From Aplidium turbinatum (Eukaryota > Chordata > Ascidiacea > Aplousobranchia > Polyclinidae), in contig OU964922.1 of the NCBI GenBank assembly GCA_918807975.1, positions 33,158,329-33,222,328 of the forward strand: a DNA stretch of 64,000 nucleotides, in the 5' to 3' direction. Below are positions 45,924 through 58,600 of the stretch, one piece after another (within the stretch, counting starts at the first letter, position 1; each line of letters begins with the position of its first letter). Below the pieces are notes generated by a model. It was given only the letters and a program-made list of their open reading frames with translations, had not been told where the DNA came from and did not search any database. The position numbers and the translations under genes were made by a program.

Positions 45924-46403
45924 GGCAAACCGGGGCGTGTTGTCACAAGGGGCGTGTTGTCACAGCAATTTTTTTTGTACTTGCACTGACTGCTTCGAGT
46001 CTATATTTGTAGCACGTGCTTCGTTAAGAGTCATCTTTATTTTGAGGTTAGCAAAGTCAAGAAAAGACAGCAGGTTTAGCTTAAATTAAATTATTACGGT
46101 ATCAAAAATTTGGTCATCGATGTAAATTTCACTAGCCTAACTTTTCAAAATTTGAATGTGCAAAAAAACGGTTGTAATCTTGTGACAACACGCCCCGTGC
46201 AGGGGCGTATTGTCACAAATTTTTTTTTACAAAAATTTGATTTTCTTGAAATCCTTTTGCGGTTAAAAAGTTTAACTAGTGGCAAAAGGAAGTGTAAGTG
46301 GACAGTGTACGAATGTTATAATCAAATCACTTGCATTGTAGGCTATATAGCAAAAGCACAAATCGAAAAACCCCAAACCTGTGACAACACGCCCCGGTTT
46401 GCC
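45924..46403. mobile_element. ~480-bp TIR element with iterated GGGGCGTGTTGTCACA sites
   Basis: It begins GGCAAACCGGGGCGTGTTGT and ends with the complement. The site GGGGCGT(G/A)TTGTCACA occurs twice in tandem at the left end, as a back-to-back pair in the middle (46180-46222) and once at the right end. The flanks (TAA and TAC) allow a TA duplication but do not prove it. No coding frame. Confidence 0.7.
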
Positions 46404-46681
46404 TACAATCATCTTTAGGCTACATGTAAAATATATATTACCACACTAAGCTTAGAAGCCTTGTCTATTCAGTTCACTTAACACAAACATATGACACTTT
46501 ATTCTAAAAATATATATTTATTCTGCAAATGAGCATAATTGCAGCTTTTCCATGAAATTCCATTCGATATCAATGCTCCGTTGATCCAACACTACATGAC
46601 ATTGTTTCAACATCAATCTGATCATTTGAATGTAATTTAAAAATGGGTCACAGTAAGCTAATAAAAAGAAACTAATTGATG

Positions 46682-49600
46682 TCAGCCGAAAGATAAAACC
46701 AAAGACATCATTTGCTCATCTTCATCTGCAGATATTGAATCGGTAAAATGAGGAGAAATGCGATGGACTTCAAAAGAACATGAATCATACGCAATCATCT
46801 GTAAAACATAAAGTTGACCAATGACCAAGCAACGCCTTTGCGAATAAAGAAATACCAATGAACGAGCAATTAGAATTCAAAGTGTAACCTTCCATGATAC
46901 GACCTCATCACGACCAAGCAACGTGCACAGTCCGTCGAAGGCTTACAAGGCAAGATTACGCAGAAAATTCGATCTATTTAATTATTTTAAGCAAGTGGTT
47001 CTTAACCTTTTCCGCATATATTAGGCTACTCTTCCCCACACACGATTGCCAGATTTATTCCAAATGTAAACACTCAAAGTAGATTTGGCTACAAAAAAAA
47101 TATCGGATTGAGATTCCTCAGTGGACCGATGGAAACTTTGCAGCATGTGTTGCAACTATCGCTTGATGCAACTTTCTTTCAAGATTAAAAACTGAAGACA
47201 ATCTTCTCCAGATTAAGAATTGCTGGTTTAAGCTATTACAAATACGCGTACTATAGGTTCACTGTCTCATTAAGGATACCATGATCGTGGACTATGGCTA
47301 GGATGCAAAATTTTTTGAAGTGCAAAAATTTAAAAATAATGGTAGGCTACAATAAGATTTCTATTGACGTGTTGTCCAGCTTCACATTGGAAAAAAACAG
47401 AGAACTAAGTACACATTCCCTAATTTGCATTTAAAACCGCATAACCTACAACATACCAAATCGGTCGTTTTACTTGATTGGCGATCAACGCAAAAACGAA
47501 GTGTCCTGAAAGAAAACGTAGAAAATTATTGTCAGTAAATTCTTGCTTTTCAGCTAAAACAACCTTCCATCAGCTTTTCAAAGTAGCCTAATAACATAGC
47601 AAGAAATATAACCAAACGTCAATTTTATCATTTTAATCGCTTTTAAAGCAATCTACCGCATCAGCTGCAAGAACGCAACCAACGTTTTAACAAAGAACGT
47701 ACCAAAGAGAACGTAAGCAGGCTACGTAACGTTGGTTGCGTTTCAGTTCAGCTCAAAAACAACTGAAACGCAACCAACGTTACGCACGTTCTTCGTTAAC
47801 CAGACAGCAAATCTGTCATTTTTACATTGATTCAACGTCTATGTAAGAATGAGGGATTTCGCTGTCTGGGTACTGTAAATGTTACGTACATTCTCTTACG
47901 TAGGCCTAAGTTCTTCGTTACTGTAAACGTTACGTACGTTCTCTTACGTATATTCTTCGTTACTGTAAAGTGTAAACGTTACGTACGTTCTCTTACGTAC
48001 ATTCTTCGTTACTGTAAACGTTACGAACGTTCTCTTACGTACATTCTTCGTTACTGTAAACGTTACGTACGTTCTCTTACGTACATTCTTCGTTACTGTG
48101 TAAACGTTACGTATGTTCTCTTTACATTCTCCGTTACTGTAAACGTTACGTACGTTCTCTTACGTACATTCTTCGTTACTGTAAACGTTACGTACGTTCT
48201 CTTTACATTCTCCGTTACTGTAAACGTTACGTACGTTCTCTTTACATTCTCCGTTACTGTAAACGTTACGTATGTTCGTCGTCGCTGGAAACGTTAAGTA
48301 GGCCTACGTTCTTTTTTTTTGAAAGAGAAACAAACAAGACTATTAAGTTTTAAAATATTGTGTAGTCAAATAGAGAGAGTCACTCACTTGTGTTCGAATG
48401 CGTCAGAAGCGACAGGGGCAGAGTCTAATGCCATTAAGTCCCATACATGAAGCTGATTGGACGAATCCAGTGCAAAGAAGACGGAAGAACGGCAGTTTGA
48501 CCAATCACAGAAGAGTACGGGACCATTTAATGACCACGTCATTGTAGGAAATTCTAAAAAACGGTCAACGATGCTTTGTAATACAATATATCTCAAGTGA
48601 ATGTAAGTTACAGTGATACCAGCAAAACGTATGATGGGCCTTTTATTTAATCTACATGTAAATTTCTACATCATTACTCTATTCTGATCTATCAAATACC
48701 AATCTTCATTGGAGTAATTGTTAACTTTTCTCACTACAAGCCAACTTTTTGACCCCTGCAAATATTACTGAAAATATGACTCATTCCATCATCTTTAATT
48801 ATTTTATTGTGTTTTAAGCACTTAATCGGAAGTGATTGTGTTTTTTTTTTTTTTTTTGAGACCCTACACCCAGTATCCTCAGCAGTCATCAATAATAGCC
48901 TAATACAACTCAAAGCGATAGACTACCTTGTTTGATTTGAAAAAGGGACAGCCTTCCATCATTATATGACACCAGCATCAGGGAAGGACTGAGTCGGCTG
49001 ACGGATATTGAAGTCACCTCTCCAACGCCGTGGGAACGATATGATTTCAAAGTATGGTCACGTGACATGCTCAATACCTCTCCCTACCAGAACAGCCAAA
49101 GATATATTAATGAATTAGTATAGAATTTTGGTAGAGAGGTGATTCTTTTTAACCATAGACAAATATAACCCAACAATCATACGGCATATTTAACATAGGC
49201 TAATAACATGAAAATAAACTAAAAATATGTTCTTCATAAATAACAATAACAGATTTGATCTACATACAGTATATTTGTATAAGAATCTCCTGACATCTCA
49301 AAAAGGTGACACAGGTTGCAGCGGTTTCAAATTAATATTAATGATTCATGGAATTCATGTGTGATAGAAAAACTCGTATCTCTAAACACCGGCCTGAGCT
49401 ACGTGTTGGATTTTATTTGCATATGTAGCGTCATACAAGATCTTGGCTATCCAATGTGACACATGTTAGCGATGTGAGGTAATTTATGAACAAAGTTGCA
49501 TTAGTTTGTTTGTTATGAATACAAAACTGCACTTACTGATTGCGTGCCTACGTAGAAAACACTGGAATCAGGGCACACGGCACAAGTGGTTCGGCATCCC

Positions 49601-52600
49601 AACTCAGCAGACGTGCTGGAAATACAAGAAAAGTCAATGAACAGCTTCATGCATACCGCATGTACGTCAATACACTGGGGCCTTAAACAAGTTAACAACT
49701 TTCTTAAACTACAAGATATAACTTTGTCAATGAACTTTTGATTAAAAATCTTCCTTTTAAGTTTACCAATGATCTAAACGGGATGCATAATTGAATAAGA
49801 AACAAAAACTAACCATAAATAACAAAAAAGCAGAGAAATAAAAGTAAATAAAGTAAAATTAAAAAATAAAACAATTAAATATAGTCATATAATAATAAAA
49901 ATAATAATTAAAAAATACAAGATAATAAAAATAAAATAAATAAATTAAAACAACAAATGAAACAATACAGTAAGAGCATCACACTACATTGATCTACATT
50001 CAAGTTTAACTTGAATTCATCAATGTAGTGTGATCTCTCTGCTTTTTTTCCAAAAATCAGACATTCTTACTTTTTCCTAGAAGTTACATCAATCGTTGTG
50101 CTTTTAACAAGTTTCACTCGGCCTTGAGGAACTAATCCTACGTCATCATCAATGTCGGATATTATTTCAACAAACGTCTGAAAAGTTAGAATCGCATATA
50201 CATGTCATGTTAATTTCAATCCGTTATTTCAATTGTTCTTGATGTTTATAAACTGTCCAACTGTCCGGGAGTCCGGAATATTGTAAATCTGGGTTGGTGA
50301 AAGGATAGACTCTCGGCCCTAGAAGCTCACAGGACTGTAATGATAAACGCTACACCAAAGCACATGTCTAAACTTGCGAAGGAAAACAAGAAACGCACAG
50401 AAATCCTTTTTCTTAAGAGTTTTATATGAAATACAAAAAAAAGTTTATCATCTATGTTTTCAAGAGCTCTTCACTCAAGTAAGACACATACACTATAAGA
50501 TTGCATTCACTTTATACATGCTTTATTTTCGTTATTTCATACTTTCACTTACATACTTTTATCACTGCTTTAACTAACCGGAAAAAGTAAGTGATATGAA
50601 GTTCACGATATTTATATTCATTGACTCACCCAAACGCATAACCTAGCACTTTCCTCAAGAGAAAATATTTGATTGGAATTTTGAAAGGTTCCAACAGGAT
50701 TTAAACAAACAATTGGACTGGTATGAACGTCCGCTTGCCAACCTAAAAATACGTTAAAATTGCATTACTTTACAATACCAGACAATCAGCTCGATTATGT
50801 CCGATTCCAAGAAATATTTAACTCGAAACATTCAAAAAACTTCCAACGTTGAATCGGCTATAGATATGTAAAATAAAACAATAGCATGACTGGAAATCAA
50901 ACCAGGGTCCCTTCGAATGAATGCAAAAGCAAAACTGACGTAAAGAACGATTTTCGATCATGTGATCACAAATAAACTGCCACAACTTTACAAAATTATC
51001 TCACAATAAACCAATGGCTTAAGTTGGGGTAAAGAAAAACTTTCAAGGGCATTTATTAATGCCACTGACTTTAGGAAAAACTATTAAAGTGCACTAAAAC
51101 CCATGTACAGTCATTTGGAGTAATTCCGCATAATTTACCTCTAGAGCCGCCATTAAACGGGGTTTGGATAACTGATCAAAGCTGACAACCACTGTAATAA
51201 AGTAAACTCCTCACCGGTTGTGTAAGTTGGATTTCTGAAGACAGTTGTCTTATTCTTCTCTATCTCGATGCATTGGTGCATCGTGGACGGCTCACTCAGG
51301 TCGTACATCAACACACTGCCGTCATCCTAAGGTGGAAGTACAAGATATTACGGAAAATTAGGATCACTGTGCTCCTCCGATGGTTGCATGAGGTAACATA
51401 GCAATCGGCGCAAGGTAACCGGGAATCAGAATCAATACACTTTAAGAACAACGAAAACAACCTTGACGACACCGAATAAACACGATAGCATACGTGGAAT
51501 CTACATAAAAACTGGCTGGATCGATACGGAATGAAAATTACAGAAAGTTAACCACGATCTATAGTCTAAGACGACATCAGCACGAAAATTGACTGCATGA
51601 AACAACCGTATTGAAATTTTCAGACAGCAAAATCCGTCATTTTTACACTGATTCAACGTTTGCAGAGGTTGAATCAATATAAAAATGACGGATTTTGCTG
51701 TCTGGAAATTATCTTCGTAAAGTTATGTGAAGTAGATAACACTCACCGCCCCTACGAAAAGGAGATTGTTTTTGTTTGGCACAAAACAGCAAGTAATGGG
51801 AAGAGCATCGCAGATCAGAAGCCTGAATGTTTAATAAATATCTATTTTAGAATTTCTTGATAAATGTTTTGTTTTGGATACAGCTTGGCATCACCTTATT
51901 CACTCAGGTATGCCATTGACAACCTGTCAAATCTCAAAGTTAAAACTTTTCAGATTTGCAAAATGCACAACATGATTCTCAACCTCTTACTAAAACTTGG
52001 AAAGAAGTTTCTCCCACATGACTTCGAGCTCAATTAAGTCTGATTCCAAGAAATATTTAACTTGGAACTTTCAAAAGAACTTCTAGCGTTGAATCGGCTA
52101 TAGATATATAAAATAAAAACAATAGCATGACTGGGAATCAAACCAGGGTCCCTTCGATCCGTACTTACTTGTCAGGTTGCTCTGTGTTGGTTGGCTTCCA
52201 TATAGTGACTATCCCCTTCCGATCAAACCTGGTCGTTACCTCACGGTCGGACATTCCAAAGGACAGAGCCATGATTCCTCCGTCTCCAAACACAGTGTGC
52301 AGTATCCGACGACCTGAAGCATGAGAACTGTATGAACTTACATGGAAACTATATGAACTGCATGGGAGCTATATGAACTTTATGGAAACGATATGAACTT
52401 CATTGGAACTATATGAACTGGATGGGAACTATATGAACTGGATGGGAACTATATGAACTGGATGGGAACTATATGAACTTCTCGTTCATTAACCATCACG
52501 CCATGTTAATTTCTGTAACAAGGTATGTTTCAACAGTTTACGTGCTTTCTGTATCAAGTAAGCTAAGTACAGTAGCTTAGTGATTTACTTCTTCAACAGA

Positions 52601-55600
52601 TTGATCTTGCTTGATCAGCTATAGTCTCCATTAAGAATTAAACTGTCTGCGTCTTGTTTGGCCTTTTGTTTAAATTCCGACATGCTTTTCATTCTATTTT
52701 CAAAATAGTGCTAACTCTCTTTGATATAGATAATTGTTTACAAACCTTGTTTAAAAAGTTTTCAACGAGTTAAAATATACTTAGTGAGTCAATATACTGT
52801 ACTAGATATCATCAAAGCTGTATGTTTCTGCGTGGAAAACGCGACAACTCACCTTGCAAGTACGAGAGATTGGTGTTGAACTTCGTGCAAGAAACACAAC
52901 TTGACAGGGAGCTCCTGTTCCCTGGCTTGCTGCCGCTCCATATGTTAGCCTCAGCAAACGAGGCATCTACAAGGCTGCTGGCGTGAGTTATGAAACTTCC
53001 GAAGCGGTTTGAGCCCTCTCGCATGAGTGCAAGGAACGCCTCTCCACGGTTTGTATCCGGCTCAGTTGTTGTCCCTAGACATCGACGTAAAAAGCAAAAG
53101 ATATTGCGATTCATGGCTTTTAGGAATACGAAACAATCCATTAATATTACTGAGGAAGTTTAGCATCTTCTTAATGGTCGATTAAATCATGGAATGGTCA
53201 ATTAAATCATGGAATGGTCAATTAAATCATTCACGAACAACATTCTACAATTAAACGTCCATCGCATCAAAAGGTTTAAATCTTGGGGTTATATAAGTTT
53301 TTTTTCCCAGAGGAGCCCATAAAAGTGGTTAAAGGTAGGTGCGACATTTTATATCATGGTACCACAACAGGACTTAATTTTCTATACAATTTTGATTAAA
53401 CCTAAAACCAAATAAATTAACCTCCACAATCAACCTCCCCTTCTTGAGGATTCTGCGTCCACTTTTCAACACCATCAGGAAGATCTGTCTGTGTTTCGAC
53501 AGTCAAGGCATCATCATTGCATTGAGTAGAAATCTGCGAATGTACTATGGTGTTCAACTGCTTCATGATGCTAAAATAACGCAAACAAACGTATAAAGAT
53601 TGCAATGTAGTCTCGATAGAATAGTCTATCAGCATAGGAAAACTACACATGGAGGAATCATTTTGTTCCAAAATGGGTGCAGATTAAGTTAAAAACTTAG
53701 AAAGATGGACGGAAAAGTATGAAAGACAAGCTTATGTCCACCATGGCCACGTAGAGATGCGGCCTGATTTGTCACATTTTGCAGATTTTGACTACCGCTA
53801 CCGCTAGTGTTTGACTGACATTTTCTGAGATCTTTTTACTATCTCTTAATGACATAAAAGCTGTTTGCTGCCTTGGGGAAGCAGTAACAAATGAGAAAAA
53901 AATAAGTTGAAAAACGCTCAACCAGACTGTTATTGAAAAATTAACAGTCTGACTAAAATTTTCAAAATCAAATTGTCTTTGTTTTTCAACATCTGAAGAT
54001 GTTAAAACCTGTTGTGTCATCTGGGGAAAACAGTAAAGAAGGCGAAAAAATATAATTTTTAGAAAAATTCATTTAAACAGTCGCCAAAAGTTGGCAAAAT
54101 CTAGAAATTTCTGCAAAACGTGATTTGTCACGTTTCTGTCAAGCCGTTGGCTGTCTAGCCGTACCTTTAGACAGCCATGTGTCCACCTTGGGGCATGTCA
54201 TTGAGTATTATGCCAAAGACGTGTACTTTCGAAAAGGGGGCGAACCATTAACCTCCTGAACACCCACAATACGCTTTCCTTATTAGTCACAAAGCCGAAA
54301 GCGGGGAGATTAAAAGCAGTTCAAAAATTCAAAATATCAATTTTATCGTCTCTCTTGACATCCACCGACCTGTCGAGAATTTTGACTTCCAAAGTTTTTG
54401 ATGTAGAAATTATACTCCGTAACCGGGGGGAGGTCGAACAGGTCGAAGGCGATCACGTCGAGCTGTATGAGGTTGATGAGGTCATCCCGACGCTTTCTGT
54501 TGTCAATTACGTTGAAATAATGTTACGTGAAAATAATAAAATTCAATTGAAATACAAGACAAAAGAAGTAACTTCATTAAAATACAAAAAGACAATAAGT
54601 TGCCATTAAAATTACAATTTCTCATTAAAAGTAATGAAAAATATTCGACCATAGCTTCTTCCTTTCAATTTCCATCAAACGGGATGTTTAGAAGGCTTGT
54701 AGAGATGCAATTTTCCTTCGCAGTAATCCAATAACAAAAACACTAGGTGGAAAATACATTGCAATGAATCAGTAAACTGACAATCATACAAATATGCGTC
54801 TAGTGTGAAGATGTTACATACCCAGAACTTATACTCGGTCATTTTTACAATGATTCATCGTTTACAGACATTATATCAATATACAAAGACGTATTAAACA
54901 AAAAAAAGTTTAAAGCAATCTCACAAGACCCTTTGACTTGTTTTACTCTTTGACTTTTTGGCTGCTTTGAAATTGATGTTAGTCGTCATCACTTGAGGGG
55001 ATGGAGTTGATTCTGTTGATACCTGCAACATCAAGATAGAAAACATGGCATAAAGCACAAAGGAAAAAATGAAGACATCAAACTTCAAAAGGCGGCTAGG
55101 GACACTGTCGCATTCTCATAAGAATAACTACAAATACTCTTAATCTTCTTAGTAAACGGAAGTTTTTCGTGTGAGCCTCCAACACAAGAGCCGAAAGCCA
55201 ATTCATTCATTAGCCCAAAACAAATATACTCCTCTAAAAGAAATAACAACAACTAGCCATAACCGTCACTGCGGTTGCCTGTTTAATAATGAAGTTCAAT
55301 GGAACAAAACACTTAAAAGTATTTCAAAAAAGACATTAAAGAATAACAGCAGCAAACCGCAAACACACAGAATGAACTACACAAAGCTTAACTCCAACTC
55401 TACCAATGCATGATATCGGTAATGATTTCAACAGGATTTATGTTCACCAAACAACAAATGGGTGAACATCACTGTTGAAAAGAAACATTTCTAAAATTAA
55501 TCCAAGTACCGCGTAGTCTCGATCGCTCTTGGCAGAGGAAGTTCTGGCGGATGTTACCCTCTGGTTCTCCTCCTGGATGGCTCGGATAACAGCACTCACC

Positions 55601-58600
55601 TCCGAGCCTCCCTCCTCCTCACCAGCCTAAATTTTATTTCAATATTTATGGAAGTTAAGTATGGAATAAAAATATGAAATGTTTAAAGCGAAACCAAGCT
55701 GGGAATTAAATCGAAGAAATTGGGAAAACATTAATTGAAAAATCATGTGCAAGTGATGGCGCACAAGATGTTTGTGAAAGCTTTCCATACACACAAAACT
55801 TTCAAAATCGGCTGCATAGCAGAATGGTGAAGCTTTGGTATAACGCATGAAATGACACCGGTTCGACACCGGTCAAGAGCATTCAATTGTGTCTTCGGCA
55901 AGACATTTAATAGAATGCCTGAATGTGGACATTGGCTTCCTTGCCTTCCTATCCACCGGATCTAAATCTTCAACTACCTGGCCAAAGCCTGGATACGACA
56001 AAAAATATTTTCAAAATGTTAAAATATACTCACTGCAATGAATTTCTTAAATTGTGCTTTTTGAAAGTTACTTGAAAAATGTTGTTTCGAAAACGAGTAT
56101 TTTCTTGGTTTTGCGCAAGCATCACAAATAAAGGTCACTTATAGTGCAAGGTAATAAAATACAGAAGCTTGTCAAAATTTTATCTTACGTGACTTTCACT
56201 TCTCCCTTCATTATCATCTTCAAAATCATCTTCGTAATCTTCAAACTCCTCATCATCGTAATTATAATCTTCTTGATCCTCCTAGTAGTGCACCACATTT
56301 CATTTAAGCAATCGAAGTATGAAGTTGTGGACCTAATTTCCTCAGCGTACATTTTGTTCGACATGAAAACTATCATACGATAATTTAGAAATCAGAAATA
56401 CGATTTATGTAAGAAATCCCATCAAATGACTTGCTTTGAAGCAAAAGCAGAAATTTTAAGGCAAAGTTAGTTTTTATCTGTTCTTTTATTAACATTTTAA
56501 CGGCTAAGTTAATTATCTGGATGTATATATTTTTTTACCTTATCCAGCCCATGTTCTGCAGACCTAGAAACAAAGTAGATTTGTTAAAAATTAGTTTTGA
56601 AACAAAATAGGTGCAAGACACATTAAAAACATGGAATGAAATCAAAAAACCACAAAACATTAAATAAAATAATAGCCTAATGAAGTATTAATCAAATTCA
56701 TCAAAAAGAAATGAAACAAACATGATCAGCTGAGAGTCAGAGAATCAAATTTCCCACCACTGGTTTTAATTGATCAAGACTCCAGAGTGGAACATAGTAA
56801 AGATTTTTAAAAGTGAAATTATGTTAGTGGTTGATTGCATCAAGCGGTTATACATTCCTAGTAGCAAATCAGTTCATGAAGGACTGAGTTGTTACTAATG
56901 GAAGCAAGCTATAAACATAACCACAACGTCACATACATTGTAAATTATTATTGTCCGGCTAATTTAAACACTATGAGATAACAATTTTATGCAATATTCT
57001 GCAATTTTTCATGGAAATTACCTGCTAGAAGTTAGCTCTCTGATAGATGATGATTGCTGGAGAAAAAAAACATATAGTCTATTATAGAAACAAGCACACA
57101 CATATTCATGACCGGAAAACACCTTAGAAGTCTTAGTTATGATGTAGGTTCCACTTCTAACTATTCAGATAGCGGATAATCTTTAAAATTGACAAAATTG
57201 GCTATGACACTGTTACGTCAATAAAATGGAAGTACCGTAGAAAGTAATTTTATATAACAAATAACTTTCAATACAAAATTAAATCGAGACAAAAACATAA
57301 AAATATCTAACAGTACAATAAACTGAGATCAAAAAATAGCAACGCTGACTAATGTGGGAATTAGTGATCAAGAAATTTTCTTTGATTAAGCAAAGCATTT
57401 CTTTCAACAGCCGTGATGTTGCCTTAAGTATAGACAATTGAACTAATTTCCTATTGCAATTCCGTGACTAACAAAAAGAGAAACTCCTTGTAGGCTTGCA
57501 AAACGATTCAAGCTGCGAAGCATTATTACAACTTTCAACGTCACAGATCCTGTCTAGAACTTATAACTACAAGCCAACATACAACAAGCAAAGGACAAGA
57601 CCAACCTTTGAAGAAGATTCCGAATCGTTCAATCTAAACAATAAAGTCACGTGATCATAAATAACGTGATCAAGGTCGTGTGTTGAGGAAGTAATTTTTT
57701 GATTGAATTATTATCTTCGGACTGAGAAAGCCTCATTAAAAACTTAATCTTGGCAGTTTCGCATACATGGGCTGTAAAGGCTTTGAACCATGGACGCAGG
57801 TCACAAAGATTGACAAAATAAAGTTTCTGATCGTTGAAATGTTGTTGCATGAAATTATTCTATCTACTAGTTGCCGCAGAATGGAAGGCAGTCCTTGAAA
57901 TGCATTGACTAACTGTACAATCGGAGAGTAAAACCACCATTTCTTGGTCTCGCCGTATCTTCGTTCACAAAGGCAGGCGCAGCCGACAGGGCTATAGAGG
58001 CAGAATTTACTACCATATTGCTGATACACCAAGTAAAATTAGCAAAGTCAAGAGTAAACTTCCTTGCGTTAAATACGTGAGAACTGAAACAATACCAACG
58101 AATCCAGTTCAATAGAACTCACTAGTGGAGGTAACCATCTACGCAACATATAATAGGAATATTTGGTCTACTCTGAGGCCGTCAATGCCTGTTTCAGACA
58201 AGGCAATTGAAGAAGAAGTAGAGATAGGTGTAATTGAAACATTATTGCTTGCAAAAAGAATCCCATTTCCCTCCACAATATGAAAACTTCATTGTACTCG
58301 AATGAAAGTGAAACTTAAAAAAACAGGAGTTACTGACCAATGTCGAAAAGGAGTGCTGAAGCGCTTCCTACGTTGTTAAACAACACATAAAGTTATCAGT
58401 CTCATCACTTAATAAACCGATAGATCAGAAATAATTATTTTGGCATTTACCTAAGTTTACTGCTTCTCTCTCTGTCTTTGTCACGGGGTCGTTTCTCCTA
58501 GAAATAAATTGTCGCTACCTTTTTAAATAATATAATTAATTGACCGCGGCAGACAACAACATCAGAAGGCCCGAGCCAACTTGATCAAGTCAGTTGCTGT

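Noticed and set aside
47827-48297. 156-codon plus-strand frame with repeating YVLFTFSVTVN peptides
   Set aside because: It is only the translation of the 42-bp minisatellite, in an intron of a minus-strand gene.
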